A stretch of 64,000 nucleotides of DNA, taken from positions 13,328,268 to 13,392,267 of the forward strand of contig OY811973.1 in NCBI GenBank assembly GCA_963681505.1, written 5' to 3'. The translations under genes and the position numbers were made by a program. Origin of the DNA: Eunapius fragilis (Eukaryota; Porifera; Demospongiae; Spongillida; Spongillidae). Positions 21,539-32,540 of the stretch are shown here, one piece after another. The notes under the pieces were generated by a model. It searched no databases and was not told where the DNA came from. It saw only the letters and a program-made list of their open reading frames with translations. Every line of letters starts with the position of its first letter. Positions within the stretch are counted from its first letter, which is position 1.

Positions 21539-21785
21539 AGGTTGTGGAGGGTGTCTGCTGGGGGAATATGGAGCTACTTTTGATTGTAGGGTTGTCTATA
21601 ATGAATGTAGTCCAGGGAGGGGGAGAGACATGTCCCCCTCTACCCCCCCCCCACCCCAGGTAGTGTGGTATGAAAGTAGCCAAGGTGGACTGTCTTTATC
21701 ATTATTGGTGGTACAGTCTAACCAAGCCCTAGCTGTCGAAAATTGCAATCATGTCGGGTACATGTTATGTCATGTGACTGCCCAG

Positions 21786-21928
21786 GTAGTGGACCAGCTG
21801 CACCCACAATGTCTACACCACCTGTGGTCCAACCATCAGCCACACCTCTACCAACATCATACCAACCACCAGTTGTTACCACGATGACATACCACAGAAA
21901 CTTATGTTTAGCACGTGTACATGTATAG
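21786..21928 (+). pseudogene. broken stalk exon, plus-strand copy A
   Basis: After acceptor GTGACTGCCCAG the frame reads SGPAAPTMSTPPVVQPSATP and LPTSYQPPVVTT, closely matching the minus-strand stalk exons. After that it diverges (TYHRNLCLARVHV) into a TAG at 21926. The family donor (TCCTCAG|GTCAGC) is missing. The divergence point probably marks where the second copy (Ig exon 21990) was joined on. If used, it would truncate the protein without an anchor. Confidence 0.6.
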
Positions 21929-21989
21929 AACCACCCCAAAACCATGTTACTAGTTTCATTTATTTACCTCCCCCTCCACACCCTCCCAG

Positions 21990-22391
21990 TTTCCTCCCAG
22001 ACCTTGCCATGTCAGCTCACAGGAGGAACCAGCTGTCCCACGAAGTTATGTCCTAACACTCCTGTCAAATATACGTGTACTGTTAGCAGCTACGATGGGA
22101 ACACACTGTGGGGTGTGCCTTCAGTGGGAGGCTGCACAGGGACTACAGTCACACTGGCACAAGCTCCCCAAGGGCCTGGTCTGTCCTGTCTCACTACTTT
22201 TTCAAGTGGCACATGTGGACCCTTCACAGCAACCAACACACCTCCTCTTACAGGCAAAAATAACTGTCTTACCTCCAACCTCTCTGTGGTGGTCACACCA
22301 GCAATGGATGGTCTGGTGGTCTCATGTTCCAGCTACGACACAGGAACTGCTACAACTGCCTCTATTGGGAATGCAACAATATCAGTCCTTG
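21990..22391 (+). CDS. Ig-like domain exon, plus-strand copy B
   Basis: Acceptor ACACCCTCCCAG and donor CTTG|GTAAGC bound 402 nt (134 codons), phase 1-1. Same fold pattern as copy A: SSQTLPCQLTG, CPTKLCPNTPVKYTC, LWGVPSVGGC, CGPFTATNTPPLTG, VVVTPAMDGLVVSC. It lies only 60 bp after the broken stalk exon, which suggests the two plus-strand copies are now one gene (Ig-FN3-Ig-FN3) or an overlapping pair. Confidence 0.8.
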
Positions 22392-22934
22392 GTAAGCCAT
22401 GGTGTGTATTTGATTATGCTTGAACCATCATTATCACAAGTGTATACATCATTGGCACAAGTGTTTATAGTCCTAATTTGCAACTCAAGGTAACCTTGTA
22501 TTCATTTCAGTGTCAAGCTATAAATCTGCATGAAGTCGTGCTGTGTGTGCCAGCTGTTAGGGTATGTCCTGATTTTAATTCTCATTTTTATTTTTAATTG
22601 ACCATCTCAACATACTATGACTCCAATACCTTGGTGAAGCAGTTGGAAACCATATACTTAACACCAGGTCCGTGAAAATCAAATACATTTTTCGCCTATT
22701 TTGTCGAACTCACATTTTTGGAAAATTAGTTGAAACGGTTTTAATTGCCACAAATATCGATTTGGCTTGAGTACAACTCCCCATACAATGTTAGGAACTA
22801 TTTCTAGCCTTGTAATCACTTCCGCTCAGAAACCAGCATTCGTTTAGGCCGACAGGGTAAGCCCAGCTACCCTCACGAAAGCACATGACCTGGGACTTCT
22901 GTTTGAAGTCAAATACAAACATAGGCTATCCATT
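22392..22934. other. intron sequence without recognisable features
   Basis: No domain, repeat or element end seen. Confidence 0.4.
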
Positions 22935-23495
22935 TCAGTAATGGCCTGCTTCATCTGGTGTAGCACATCGGCTATCTCTGTGTGGGTCCTGATCCAGCTT
23001 GGCTGTAGCCACACGCTTCAGCCTGTCATAGAACAGAAATGTTCCCTCTGCATGCACTGCATTCCATGTGCCTGCAAGCTTGGGATTCATATTTGTTCTC
23101 CTGCCGTATCCATAGAGGTTTCCATGTTGCCTGGAACCCCCACCCCCCCCTCCCCCTGAGATTACTGGTTTATTAATCATTACACATACCAGTTTAGTAT
23201 ATGTACCAGTATAAATAATTCTACTGCAAGGTTGACCGTAGCACTGTTCACACAAGAAAGGGAGTGCCAGTATTCTTGAAGTGCTACACCTTCTGTCAGA
23301 TATAGCTCGTCCACCCTGGCTTGAAAATGTGAACAAGTTGTTTCAATGATGCAATATATGCCTGGGGCACGTCATGTTCTTGTACCAATGGAGGTTTAAA
23401 CATGCATGTGTGACGCCTATTGGAAAGACTGAAAATAACGGTGCCACTACACACTCCACCAGCATATGCACTAGACAGGCGCATATCCAGGTTTT
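22935..23495 (-). pseudogene. possible decayed protein fragment, unknown family
   Basis: Minus-strand frames carry coding-like text: SSAYAGGVCSGTVIFSLSNR, FKPPLVQEHDVPQAYIASLK in one, then NPKLAGTWNAVHAEGTFLFY and DRLKRVATAKLDQD in another after a frame change. A Gly/Pro run of G/C bases lies between. I do not recognise the family; it is probably a transposon-derived fragment in the intron of the plus-strand gene. Confidence 0.3.
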
Positions 23496-23928
23496 AAAAT
23501 GTTTCAACCTGTTAATTATTTCATAACTTAGTAATTATTCATAATTATGCATAGTCGCTGCCCCAGGCTTCAGTACATTACCACACAGTTGGTTACATCA
23601 TTGTACATTTGAAATAGGCCATTCCCATCTATATTTATGACTTAATAGTGATTATAACATCAGCCACCTCACATGGGAAGCCAACAATCACTTTCCAAAC
23701 AGAGACCTTAGGTGGTGAGGTCTCATGTGTGCCCTTCATGTCTCTATGAAAGACATTATCAATTCGTTGTATCCTGGCAGCATCCAAACTCACTCTCATA
23801 CTAGTACATGATGGCAGACATCAATATGAGGGAGCCTTCACACTCTGCTTTCATACCCGTCATCACAACCCATTAGCTCCATCTTCTTCAAAATCTGTAC
23901 TTGCAGTGCAGATGCACGTTTAAAGTGA

Positions 23929-24040
23929 TCATCAGGTGTAACAGGTGTCATCAGGTGTAACAGGTGTCATCAGGTGTAACAGGTGTCATCAGGTGTAACA
24001 GGTGTCATCAGGTGTAACAGGTGTCATCAGGTGCAACAGT
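23929..24040 (+). repeat. 19-bp minisatellite
   Basis: About six tandem copies of TCATCAGGTGTAACAGGTG. Confidence 0.9.
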
Positions 24041-24579
24041 TGTCATCTCCATGGCAGAACTCAAAGATGCAACTGTATCGTGATGGATTCAGGCTTGATG
24101 TTCCTGGTGTAACTAAGCTGACATTTCAAAATCCAACGCTACACTATTCTTTCTCGTGAATAGGGTTGGCACAAGCAGCAATTTGGTTCCAGTGGTATCC
24201 AGTGGTATCCAGTGGTACACTTTTTGCATACACAGGCATCTTGTGTTTAGCCGAACTCATGAGAGGCATATCTTGGGCATAGGAACCTGTACTTTGTATG
24301 GTAATAGTCCTCAGGGGAAGCACGTGAGCATATTGTAAGCCACATTCCATGGCCATGCAGTAAGTAGGGCTGGGAACAAGGCTTAATGCAATGCAATAAA
24401 ACACATATGATGTGATATGAAACACTTCACTTAGCAACTACACTGTGTAGTACTGTAGGAGAAATAGCAATAAGGACCATTAGGCTATTGTAGTTGCCAT
24501 GGATATTGATGTAGGGTGTCATTGTGTAATTCTGATACACAACAACTTCCACTTTCATATACCCATGTCAATGCTTCAG

Positions 24580-24825
24580 CCCATCCAGGTGCTCTGAACA
24601 TTGCAATTAAAGAACTCACAACCAGCAACATAACAGTGACCTGGACATCTGTTCCCATGGCTACCAGCTACAATGTCAGTATCAATGGCAGCACTCCTAT
24701 CTCCCTACCTGCTAATGTTAACACATACACATTCACTGGACTGACCAATAACACAGACTACACTGTCTCAGTGGTGGCCATCAACTGTGCTGGGACCAGC
24801 AATGCTACCATGACAACCAGTACAA
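24580..24825 (+). CDS. FN3 domain exon, plus-strand copy B
   Basis: Acceptor CAATGCTTCAG and donor TACAA|GTACGT enclose 246 nt, phase 1-1. The first strand is diverged (HPGALNIAIKELTTSNITV) while the rest (MATSYNVSINGSTPISLPAN, FTGLTNNTDYTVSVVAINCA) is nearly identical to copy A. This patchwork suggests local gene conversion over the 3' two thirds. Extracellular FN3 domain as in the other copies. Confidence 0.85.
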
Positions 24826-25159
24826 GTACGTCAGGCATGCGTGCTGGGGGCGAAGTGTAAATTTGCAAATAAGGTTTAAAATTTTTAACTGAGTCACAAA
24901 ATAAGACCTCATTCACACTATCACGATAGAACAGACCTTTCTAGACCATTATCGTAATAGAATGAGAACTGTTCAGTGATATACTAAACAATGGTTCTGG
25001 AACTGTTCTACTGTGATACTGTGAACCTGGTATAAGTAACCACTTTCACCCCCTACAACTGTGTGCCAAAGGTAAACATGTAAACCATGACAACAGCACT
25101 CTTCCATTAGCCAACAATAGCTGAACTATAAATATAAACCTGAATAGTGCTACTGTGCC

Positions 25160-25380
25160 TGCATACTGCTGAACATTGTATTTCCACTTCTCTTTCCCTC
25201 CTTCCTCCTTCCTCCTTTTTCCCTCCTTCCCGCTTCTCCCCTTCCTTCCCTCCTAAATCCCTCCTCCCCTACTCCCTCTCTTCTTTCCCTTTCCTTCCCC
25301 TCCTCCTTCCCTTCTTCCCCTCCCTCCTCCCTCCTCTCTCCTTCCTTCCCCTCCTCCATCCCTCCCCTTCCCATTTTCCA
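25160..25380. repeat. polypyrimidine tract
   Basis: About 200 bp of CTTCC/CCTCC blocks in the plus strand. A weak minisatellite with GGTGTGATATGGTGA units follows at about 25400-25535. Confidence 0.8.
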
Positions 25381-25779
25381 CTAATACACATAATAGTGTG
25401 AGATGGTGAGGATGGGACATAGTGAGGGTATGATATGGTGAAGGTGTGATATGGTGAGGGTGTGATATGTTGAGGGTGTGACATGGTGATGGTGTGACAG
25501 GGTGAGGGTGTGATGTGGTGATGGTATAAAATGACATGGTAGGTATGATATTGTATAGTGGTTTTGTACCTTACATCACAAATCTGTTTCAATCTAGATC
25601 TGTGTGGGCATGTATTGTGCATCCTTGTGAGTGTACATCAGAACTTGTGTGTGTGTGCATGTGCGTGTGGGTGTGGTGTGATGCAACCCACATCCACATT
25701 TTTGTTAGCAAGCATTGTGTTCTATTCTCTACCATGAAACCATTAATCAGTAACCAAAATAATAGGTGGTTGAGTGTGT

Positions 25780-27293
25780 AACCATTAGTCTTTTCTAGTG
25801 TCCAATAACACTAGTTGGTTGGTCCCTTCTAATGTCCAATAGCACTAGTTGGTTGGTCCAATAGCACTAGTTGGTTGGTCCCTTCTGGTGTCCAATAGCA
25901 CTAGTTGGTTGATCCAATACTGAATAGGACTAGTTGATTGGTCCCTTCTAGTGTCCAATAGCTACTAGTTGATTGGTCCCTTGTAGTGTCCAATAGCACA
26001 GATTGATTGGTCCCATAGCACTAGTTGATTGGTCCAATAGCACTAGTTGATTGGTCCAATAGCACTAGTTGATTGGTCCTTCTAGTGTTCAATAGCACTA
26101 GTTGATTGGTCCTTTGTAGTGTCCAATAGCACTAGTTGGTTGATCCAATACTGAATAGGACTAGTTGATTGGTCCCTTCTAGTGTCCAATAGCTACTAGT
26201 TGATTGGTCCCTTCTAGTGCCCAATAGCACAGATTGATTGGTCCCATAGCACTAGTTGATTGGTCCAATAGCACTAGTTGATTGGTCCAATAGCATTAGT
26301 TGATTGGTCTCTTCTAGTGACCAATAGCACTAGTTGGTTGGTCCCTTCTCGTGTCCAATAACACTAGTTGGTTGGTCCAATAGCACTAATTGATTGGTCG
26401 CATCTAATGACCAATAGCACTAGTTGGTTGGTCCCTTCTAGTGTCCAATATCACTAGTTGGTTGGTCCCTTCTAGTGACCAATAGCACTAGTTGGTTAGT
26501 CCCTTCTAGTGTCCAATAACATTAGTTGATTGGTCCCTTCTAATGTCCAATAGCACTAGTTGGTTGGTCCCTTCTAGTGTCCAATAGCACTAGTTGGTTG
26601 ATCCAATACTGAATAGGACTAGTTGATTGGTACCTTCTAGTGTCCAATAGCAGTAGTTGATTGGTCCCTTCTAGTGTTGAATAGCACTAGTTGGTTGGTC
26701 CCTTCTAGTGTCCAATAGCACTAGTTGATTGGTCCCTTCTGGTGTCCAATAGCACTAGTTGGTTGATCCAATTCTGAATAGGACTAGTTGATTGGTCCCT
26801 TCTAGTGTCCAATAGCTACTAGTTGATTGGTCCCTTGTAGTGTCCAATAGCACAGATTGGTTGGTCCAATAGCACTAGTTGATTGGTCCAATAGCACTAG
26901 TTGATTGGTCCTTCTAGTGTTCAATAGCACTAGTTGATTGGTCCTTTGTAGTGTCCAATAGCACTAGTTGGTTGATCCAATACTGAATAGGACTAGTTGA
27001 TTGGTCCCTTCTAGTGTCCAATAGCTACTAGTTGATTGGTCCCTTCTAGTGCCCAATAGCACAGATTGGTTGGTCCAATAGCACTAGTTTATTGGTCCAA
27101 TAGCACTAGTTGATTGGTCCAATAGCACTAGTTGATTGGTCCTTCTAGTGTCCAATAGCACTAGTTGATTGGTCCCTTGTAGTGTCCAATAGCACTAGTT
27201 GATTGGTCCCTTGTAGTGTCCAACAGCACTAGTTGGTTGGTCCCTTCTAGTGACCAATAGCACTAGTTGATTGGTCATTTCTAGTGTCCAATA
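25780..27293 (+). repeat. 1.5-kb minisatellite, 34-bp and 22-bp units
   Basis: Units built from CACTAGTTGATTGGTCCC and TTCTAGTGTCCAATAG (34 bp), with a short variant lacking the middle (22 bp). A higher-order block containing TTGATCCAATACTGAATAGG recurs at about 25.9, 26.1, 26.6, 26.8 and 27.0 kb. Each unit has ATTGG and CCAAT facing each other. Intronic, no coding potential. Confidence 0.95.
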
Positions 27294-28150
27294 GATCAAA
27301 GGGATACACTGCCTTACTCGTGGTTCTCAGTGGTTATTAAAAATCAACTTTTTTTTTTACATAAATGTTCATTATAATGTACCACATGATATTATTATTT
27401 TCTGCACACAGTAATTATGAGATCTACCTTACAAACCAATACATAGTTTAACCCTTTCATTTCTCATAGAAATGCTCCACACAGTAACATTGTACTTATC
27501 AGGCCCTTTGATTTGGTGCCTTGCATGCAGCAGTTTTCATAGCGTGTACCAAGATAAAACACTACAAAGTAGAGTTTATCAGTAGACTAATCAATGTCCA
27601 GTATCTTGCCCAACCATTATAGGTCAAAACAAAAAATTCATCCCAGCCCCTCTTATATAAAGACAAACTACCATAAAAGTTTTGTACATAAAGCTACAAC
27701 ATGGTGTCCATCTCTTTGATGAGAAGGTATAGAATGGCTCTGTGGTACCACATCCTCATTCTGGGGAGGGGGGGGGACACACAACCAGAGCCCTATCTTT
27801 GCCTGTTAGCTCCTGACCTGAAGAACCTCTATCTTGTTCATCTTACCACAGTTTGGATATCACATGGTTGATGCATAGTACCTTTTATAATATAAACTAG
27901 GGGCTCATAACCATGTGTCCCACTGAGATAGGCATGCTTAGATAAACAGGTCCCAAAAGCACACCTGTTGCAGTCTGTGCATGACTTAGTACTGTCTGCG
28001 TGCCTGCTAGGAAGACAAAAGGGATGGGATGTGGATGTGGAGCTCTGTTGATGGGACTACCAGTGGCTCTGTGTGCCATTGTTACACTGTTTGTATTTGG
28101 GCCAAGTGTGTGTATGTGATACCTTTATCCTGCTCTGGCTATTGTGTAGC
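27294..28150. other. no recognisable feature
   Basis: Intron or intergenic sequence; short chance frames only, one G run at about 27766. Confidence 0.4.
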
Positions 28151-28163
28151 TGTTGTACAGTAA

Positions 28164-28217
28164 ACAGTGTGTGTTTTTGTGTGTGAGAGAGAGAGAGAGA
28201 GTGAGTGTGCGTGTGCA

Positions 28218-28252
<35 letters not shown>
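28164..28252. repeat. GA and TG microsatellites
   Basis: A GAGAGA run followed by TG runs. A pyrimidine-rich stretch with CTCTCTGCCTTTCC units follows at about 28385-28510. Confidence 0.9.
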
Positions 28253-28510
28253 ATGTGTGTAGCATATGGTGGGAATTGGAATTACGTGTGTGGCTTGCAA
28301 TTGTGGGTACATGCTTGATGTGTATATCTGAGTACACATAATCACATATCCTACACACACGCCACACCACACAGCTTTCACTCCCATGTTTTCCCCTCTC
28401 CCTCTGTGCCCTCCCCTCTCTGCCCTCCCCCCTCCTCTGTGCCCTCCCCTCTCTGCCTTTCCCTCTCTGCCTTTCCCTCTCTGCCTTTCCCTCTCTGCCT
28501 TCCCCTCTGT

Positions 28511-29057
28511 GTTGTACCCAAACATGATGACTGTATAGGACAGATCACTTAAAATACATTTAAACCAAAAGTTATGGCTGGAAGGATCCTTACTTAGATC
28601 ATCCATCTAGCCTAGGTCATCACAAAGTCATCCATCTTACCTGGTTCTGTTGGCACTACTGTTTACCATTCCAGTGCTAGGGAGGGGCAGTTCTGTGGTC
28701 TGTAAATATGCTTACTTTTGAATTTCTGAACCCTATTTTTGTAAGCTTGCATTAGCATTGTGAGTGCACACTGGTTGAGCACACCACTGTGGAAAACATA
28801 CCATTGGGGATAAACTACATTTGGCATTCTGCGCATGAGGGGGACTTGCTGTGTCTCGTTGATTGGGGAATTCATAAAAATTTTGTTTATTGTCGAGTGT
28901 ACTTGCAATGCAAGTGTGTATGGCATTAAGTTTGTCGTGCTTCAGTGTTGGTGTATGGGAATGTTCTACAGGATTTTGGTCTGTACAGATCCCATTCATA
29001 TCACTGCATCCTCTGAGCACTTTTAGCTATCACTTTGTATCTTAAAAATATGCATAA
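28511..29057. other. no recognisable feature
   Basis: No element ends, domain motifs or splice-bounded frames recognised. Confidence 0.4.
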
Positions 29058-29260
29058 GGGACAGAGTCCAGCAATATCACCATTTTCAAATTTCGGAACA
29101 AACAAAAGAGTAATGCTTGGCATTCATATTTACAGGTTATAGAAATTCAGTGCCTTTAATGGGGAGTCCAATTTTGGATGCATAATGACCATTTGATAGA
29201 GGCTCTTTGCAGTTGGAAAATTTAAATAACCTTGAAAACCTAACCAGATATATGGGACAG
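29058..29260 (-). mobile_element. degenerate copy of GGGAC...CACTG MITE
   Basis: The inverse strand contains TCTATCAAATGGTC, GGCACTGAATTT and GGTGATATTGCTGGAC in the same order as the copies at 3403 and 13943-14464. More diverged and lacking one end. Confidence 0.55.
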
Positions 29261-29514
29261 TTTCTGACAAAATGCCTCTTTGCTATATAGAACTTAAAAA
29301 GTGCTCCCTGTTTGAATAACTTCCACACGATTAACGTTACTGCCTTCCTATTTTCAGCACATCATCCTACCACCACACCATTTCTCTATGGCATATTGAT
29401 TTATAAATAGGGCAATATCCCCTAGGGGTTCAAACTTAAATATCCTTCTGCAGAAGAGTTCGAAATCAGTATATACATAATCAGAGTTGGTCACTATTGA
29501 TTTGACCTCTCCTC

Positions 29515-29890
29515 AACACACCCCATGGCACCAGGTCTCCTCCACACACCCCATGGCACCAGGTCTCCTCCACACACACCATGACACCAGGTCTCCTCCA
29601 CACACACCATGGTACCAGGTCACCTCCACACATCCCATGGCACCAGGTCTCCTCCACACACCCCATGGCACCAGGTCTCCTCCACTCACCCCTTGGCACC
29701 AGGTCTCCTCCACACACCCCATGGCACCAGGTCTCCTTGGCCTCTATCGTCTCCTTGGCCTCTATCATCTCCTTGGCCTCTATCGTCTCCTTGGCCTCTA
29801 TCATCTCCTTGGCCTCTATCATCTCCTTGGCCTCTACCATCTCCTTGGCCTCTATCGTCTCCTTGGCCTCTATCGTCTCCTCTGCCTCTC
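29515..29890 (+). repeat. 27-bp then 18-bp minisatellites
   Basis: Seven to eight copies of CACCCCATGGCACCAGGTCT-type 27-bp units (to about 29735), then about nine copies of CCTTGGCCTCTATCGTCT. Both unit lengths are multiples of three, so frames stay open on both strands. The minus frame (29481-30026; EAKEMIEAKETI repeats after MELGILVALAMLF) and the plus frame (SLASI repeats ending in SIYESMALGIA) both look protein-like, but no splice-supported gene can be assigned. Confidence 0.75.
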
Positions 29891-30291
29891 CATCCTCAGC
29901 CTCGCCATCCTTCTTCATCACCTCTGCCAGCACTGCCTCCGCCTCAAAGAGCATCGCCAACGCCACCAGGATCCCCAGTTCCATGAAGGGGAGAATCTCC
30001 CCCACTGGTGATTTCCGCTCAACCATGATGGATTCAATTTATGAGAGTATGGCTTTAGGAATTGCTTGAATAGGCTAAAGAGACTGGACTTGACCTTTAA
30101 AGTGTGCTTGTGTGCAGATCATTTAGCTAAGGGATGGACGCTTGTAAAATTACAATGTGTAGTCTAGTACCAGACCCACCACATTTAAACATGCACATCT
30201 CTATGCACTGTAGTTTGCATGTACACATTCATCTATTTTGTAAGTGATTGCTTCACATTAGTAGTTACAGTATTGTTCTCTCTGTTACTAG

Positions 30292-30321
30292 GTAACCTAC
30301 CAACACCAACATCGTCATCAG
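30292..30321 (+). CDS. 30-nt mini-exon, stalk end of plus-strand copy B
   Basis: Acceptor TCTGTTACTAG and donor TCATCAG|GTGGGT enclose 30 nt, phase 1-1, coding NLPTPTSSSG when joined to a preceding G. This matches the end of the minus-strand stalk exons (LLPTPSSG). The following tail exon was not found on the plus strand before the convergent array starts. Confidence 0.45.
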
Positions 30322-30535
30322 GTGGGTGTCCATGCTCAGGAACCTTGTGCCCTTGTGCATATGATGTGCACTTGGTGTGGTGTATATGTCTGTGGTCAAC
30401 ACTGTGTAGTCTGTGGTCAACACTGTGTAGTCTGTGGTCAACACTGTGTAGCCATAAATGCAAGTGCATGTAAATATAATGTAGATTGTTCTCAATTAGC
30501 AACCAAGTGTGTGGTAATTCAATTCTCAAAAAAGC

Positions 30536-30666
30536 AAGGGAACAAAGCTTGTGATTGAAAAGCAAAAATGAAATAGTCCTATATTAGCAGCATGTTGTCA
30601 TATTTACTGTGTGTGCTAATATAGGTCTATTTCATATTCCTTTTCAATCAGAAGTCTTGTTCCCTT
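30536..30666. mobile_element. foldback element
   Basis: AAGGGAACAAAGCTTGTGAT and AATGAAATAGTCCTATATTA are mirrored by TAATATAGGTCTATTTCAT and ...CTTGTTCCCTT. The AAGGGAACAAG and CCTATATTTAGC-like core resembles the foldbacks at 12949 and 15794, so it is a diverged relative. Confidence 0.7.
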
Positions 30667-31600
30667 ATATACCCTAAACCTTCTCATATAGAGTTATTCC
30701 TTGTGATTGTGATATTATTTATTTTCCATTTAGGGATCGTCGTCGTTCCTGGCATATTATATACAGTACTTTTTATTTTTATGCTCTGTATGTGAGCCTG
30801 TATTTTATTTTATAGCACGTATGTGTTTTATTTTGTGTATATGTTTGATATTAGAAGCAGTTCCATATGAGATTTGATGAGTGAATGGCACAAAATATAA
30901 CTCAGGGTCCCAGTGGGGGTGCCCCTCTCGCTCAAAGCACAGAAGTATGCATGGTTAATTTATAAAACTTAGTGCATGGTTTCAAATAAGTAATTATACT
31001 AACTTGATCATGAAGCGATGCATGCCCAAAAATCTAGACAATGGATCCTTTGCATCATATGCAAGAGGAAAACCACTTGCAATGATTGCCTAGTGATAAC
31101 GATTCACTGGATGAACTTGGAGTATAATACCTCCTAAAGCGAGAAGATATAGGAAATCAGATATAAGCAAAAGGTCTCTGTGCACAACAACTACAATGGA
31201 GACAGAGTGATCTGCTAAAAGGCAGCCATATCAACAGGACCTCAAGAAGATCCATGCTGCTAAAGGCAGAAGAAGTACATGGACCATTAAGGCATCTGGA
31301 ATGGAGTCAGTATTTGTAAGACCGTGATGCTATCTGATTGGCTAAGCTAGAAGCGAGCTGCTGATAGGTCGCAGTGGTCTTTGAACTACCACTCAAAGGT
31401 ATGATATGTTGCACTGGCTAAGGAATTTTTAGTATGTACATGCAATATGTCCATGTAGGGGCATGCACTAACAACAGTACTTTTTTTTCAATCAACCTTT
31501 CAGGTGGTGTAGATGTCCTTTCACGTGGTTAGTAGTGTATGTGTTGTGGTCCAGCAGAGATCATGACACCGGAGTGGTGGTGATGAAGAAATGAAGAAAA
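30667..31600. other. convergence zone, no gene recognised
   Basis: Sequence between the last plus-strand exon and the first sequence recognisable as a duplication-unit remnant (CCCTCCCAACACA near 31633). No terminal exon seen. Confidence 0.4.
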
Positions 31601-32021
31601 GGCGGAGGCTTTTGGGGTCAGCTCTCATAATCCCTCCCAACACACAGGTCCATCAGTGGCAAGCCATGATGCAGGATGGCTGCCGTCCTGCTTAAGTATT
31701 GAAATTGAAAGTCCCATGTATGTTATACGTCTGTTTTTGTTTACATTGGATGCAGAAGTAATAAGAATATCACCAAAGGACACGCCCCCTCCTCCGACAA
31801 TACATTGTGCGCACACATACACCATAGGTCTATTTTACATGTGAACAATGCCCATCGTTTTATTGTGGGTGCATACGTGTGGACTATCATATTAACATCA
31901 TGTCGGATGGATGTGTGGTAATTATAACACACTGAACATATACCTCTGACTAATGGTACTAAACCAAAAAAGGTTTTGATGGCTACACCTACATGATCTG
32001 AATTGAAACACACCAGTGTCT

Positions 32022-32083
32022 TTAGGCTAACACTGCAAGGACCACTGCCAGCACTGTGACCACACCAAAGGCTTCTCTTGTAC
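32022..32083 (-). CDS. gene 1 tail exon (GPI-signal-like)
   Basis: Acceptor TCACACAAACAG, then phase 1 TREAFGVVTVLAVVLAVLA and stop TAA, 62 nt. The protein would end directly after about 14 hydrophobic residues, with no cytoplasmic tail, as GPI-anchor signals do. This exon is intact, but upstream exons of gene 1 are broken. Confidence 0.65.
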
Positions 32084-32103
32084 CTGTTTGTGTGAAAAGA
32101 CCA

Positions 32104-32345
32104 CAGTTAATGCCATCAACCCCTCCCCCCCCCCCCCCCCCAGTTAATGCCATCAACACCCCCCCCCTCCCCCAGTTAATGCCATCAACACCCCCCCCCC
32201 CCCCAGTTAATGCCATCAACACCCCCCCCCCCCCCCCCCCCAGTTAATGCCATCAACACCCCCCCCCCCCCCCCCCAGTTAATGCCATCAACACCCCCCC
32301 CCCCCCCCAGTTAATGCCATCAACCCCCCCCCCCCCCCCCCAGTT
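32104..32345 (-). repeat. minisatellite fused to poly-C runs
   Basis: Seven copies of AGTTAATGCCATCAAC separated by C runs of 9-20 bases, just upstream of the gene 1 tail exon. Other gene copies have a single AGTTAATGCCATCAAC at this place, so the expansion is private to this copy. Confidence 0.9.
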
Positions 32346-32423
32346 ACTTGATCTTGATATGAAGGCATCATTTATTATTTACTGTTTGCACATACTTTAA
32401 ATTCAAGGGTTAAGATGGCTGAC

Positions 32424-32540
32424 CTGAGGATAGAGTGGGCAGTAGTGTTGGTTGTGGTGTGGTCGTCGTGGCAACAACTGGAGTTGTGGTTGGTGGTTTG
32501 ACCACAGGTGGTGTGGGTGACACAGGTCTCATGTGGGAGA
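32424..32540 (-). pseudogene. gene 1 stalk exon (damaged)
   Basis: The minus strand encodes PPVVKPPTTTPVVATTTTPQ and LLPTLSS before donor TCCTCAG|GTCAGC, as in the intact stalk exons. The normal acceptor GACTGCCCAG and the first codons are replaced by unrelated sequence, and the nearest AG gives the wrong phase. Confidence 0.55.

Noticed and set aside
21399-21683. Frames inside 21.4-21.7 kb on both strands
   Set aside because: They lie in the arms of the foldback element and a following poly-C segment.
29341-29420. Plus-strand exon after TATTTTCAG at 29357 (HHPTTTPF)
   Set aside because: Has an acceptor and Thr/Pro text but no donor before an in-frame stop; too short to support.
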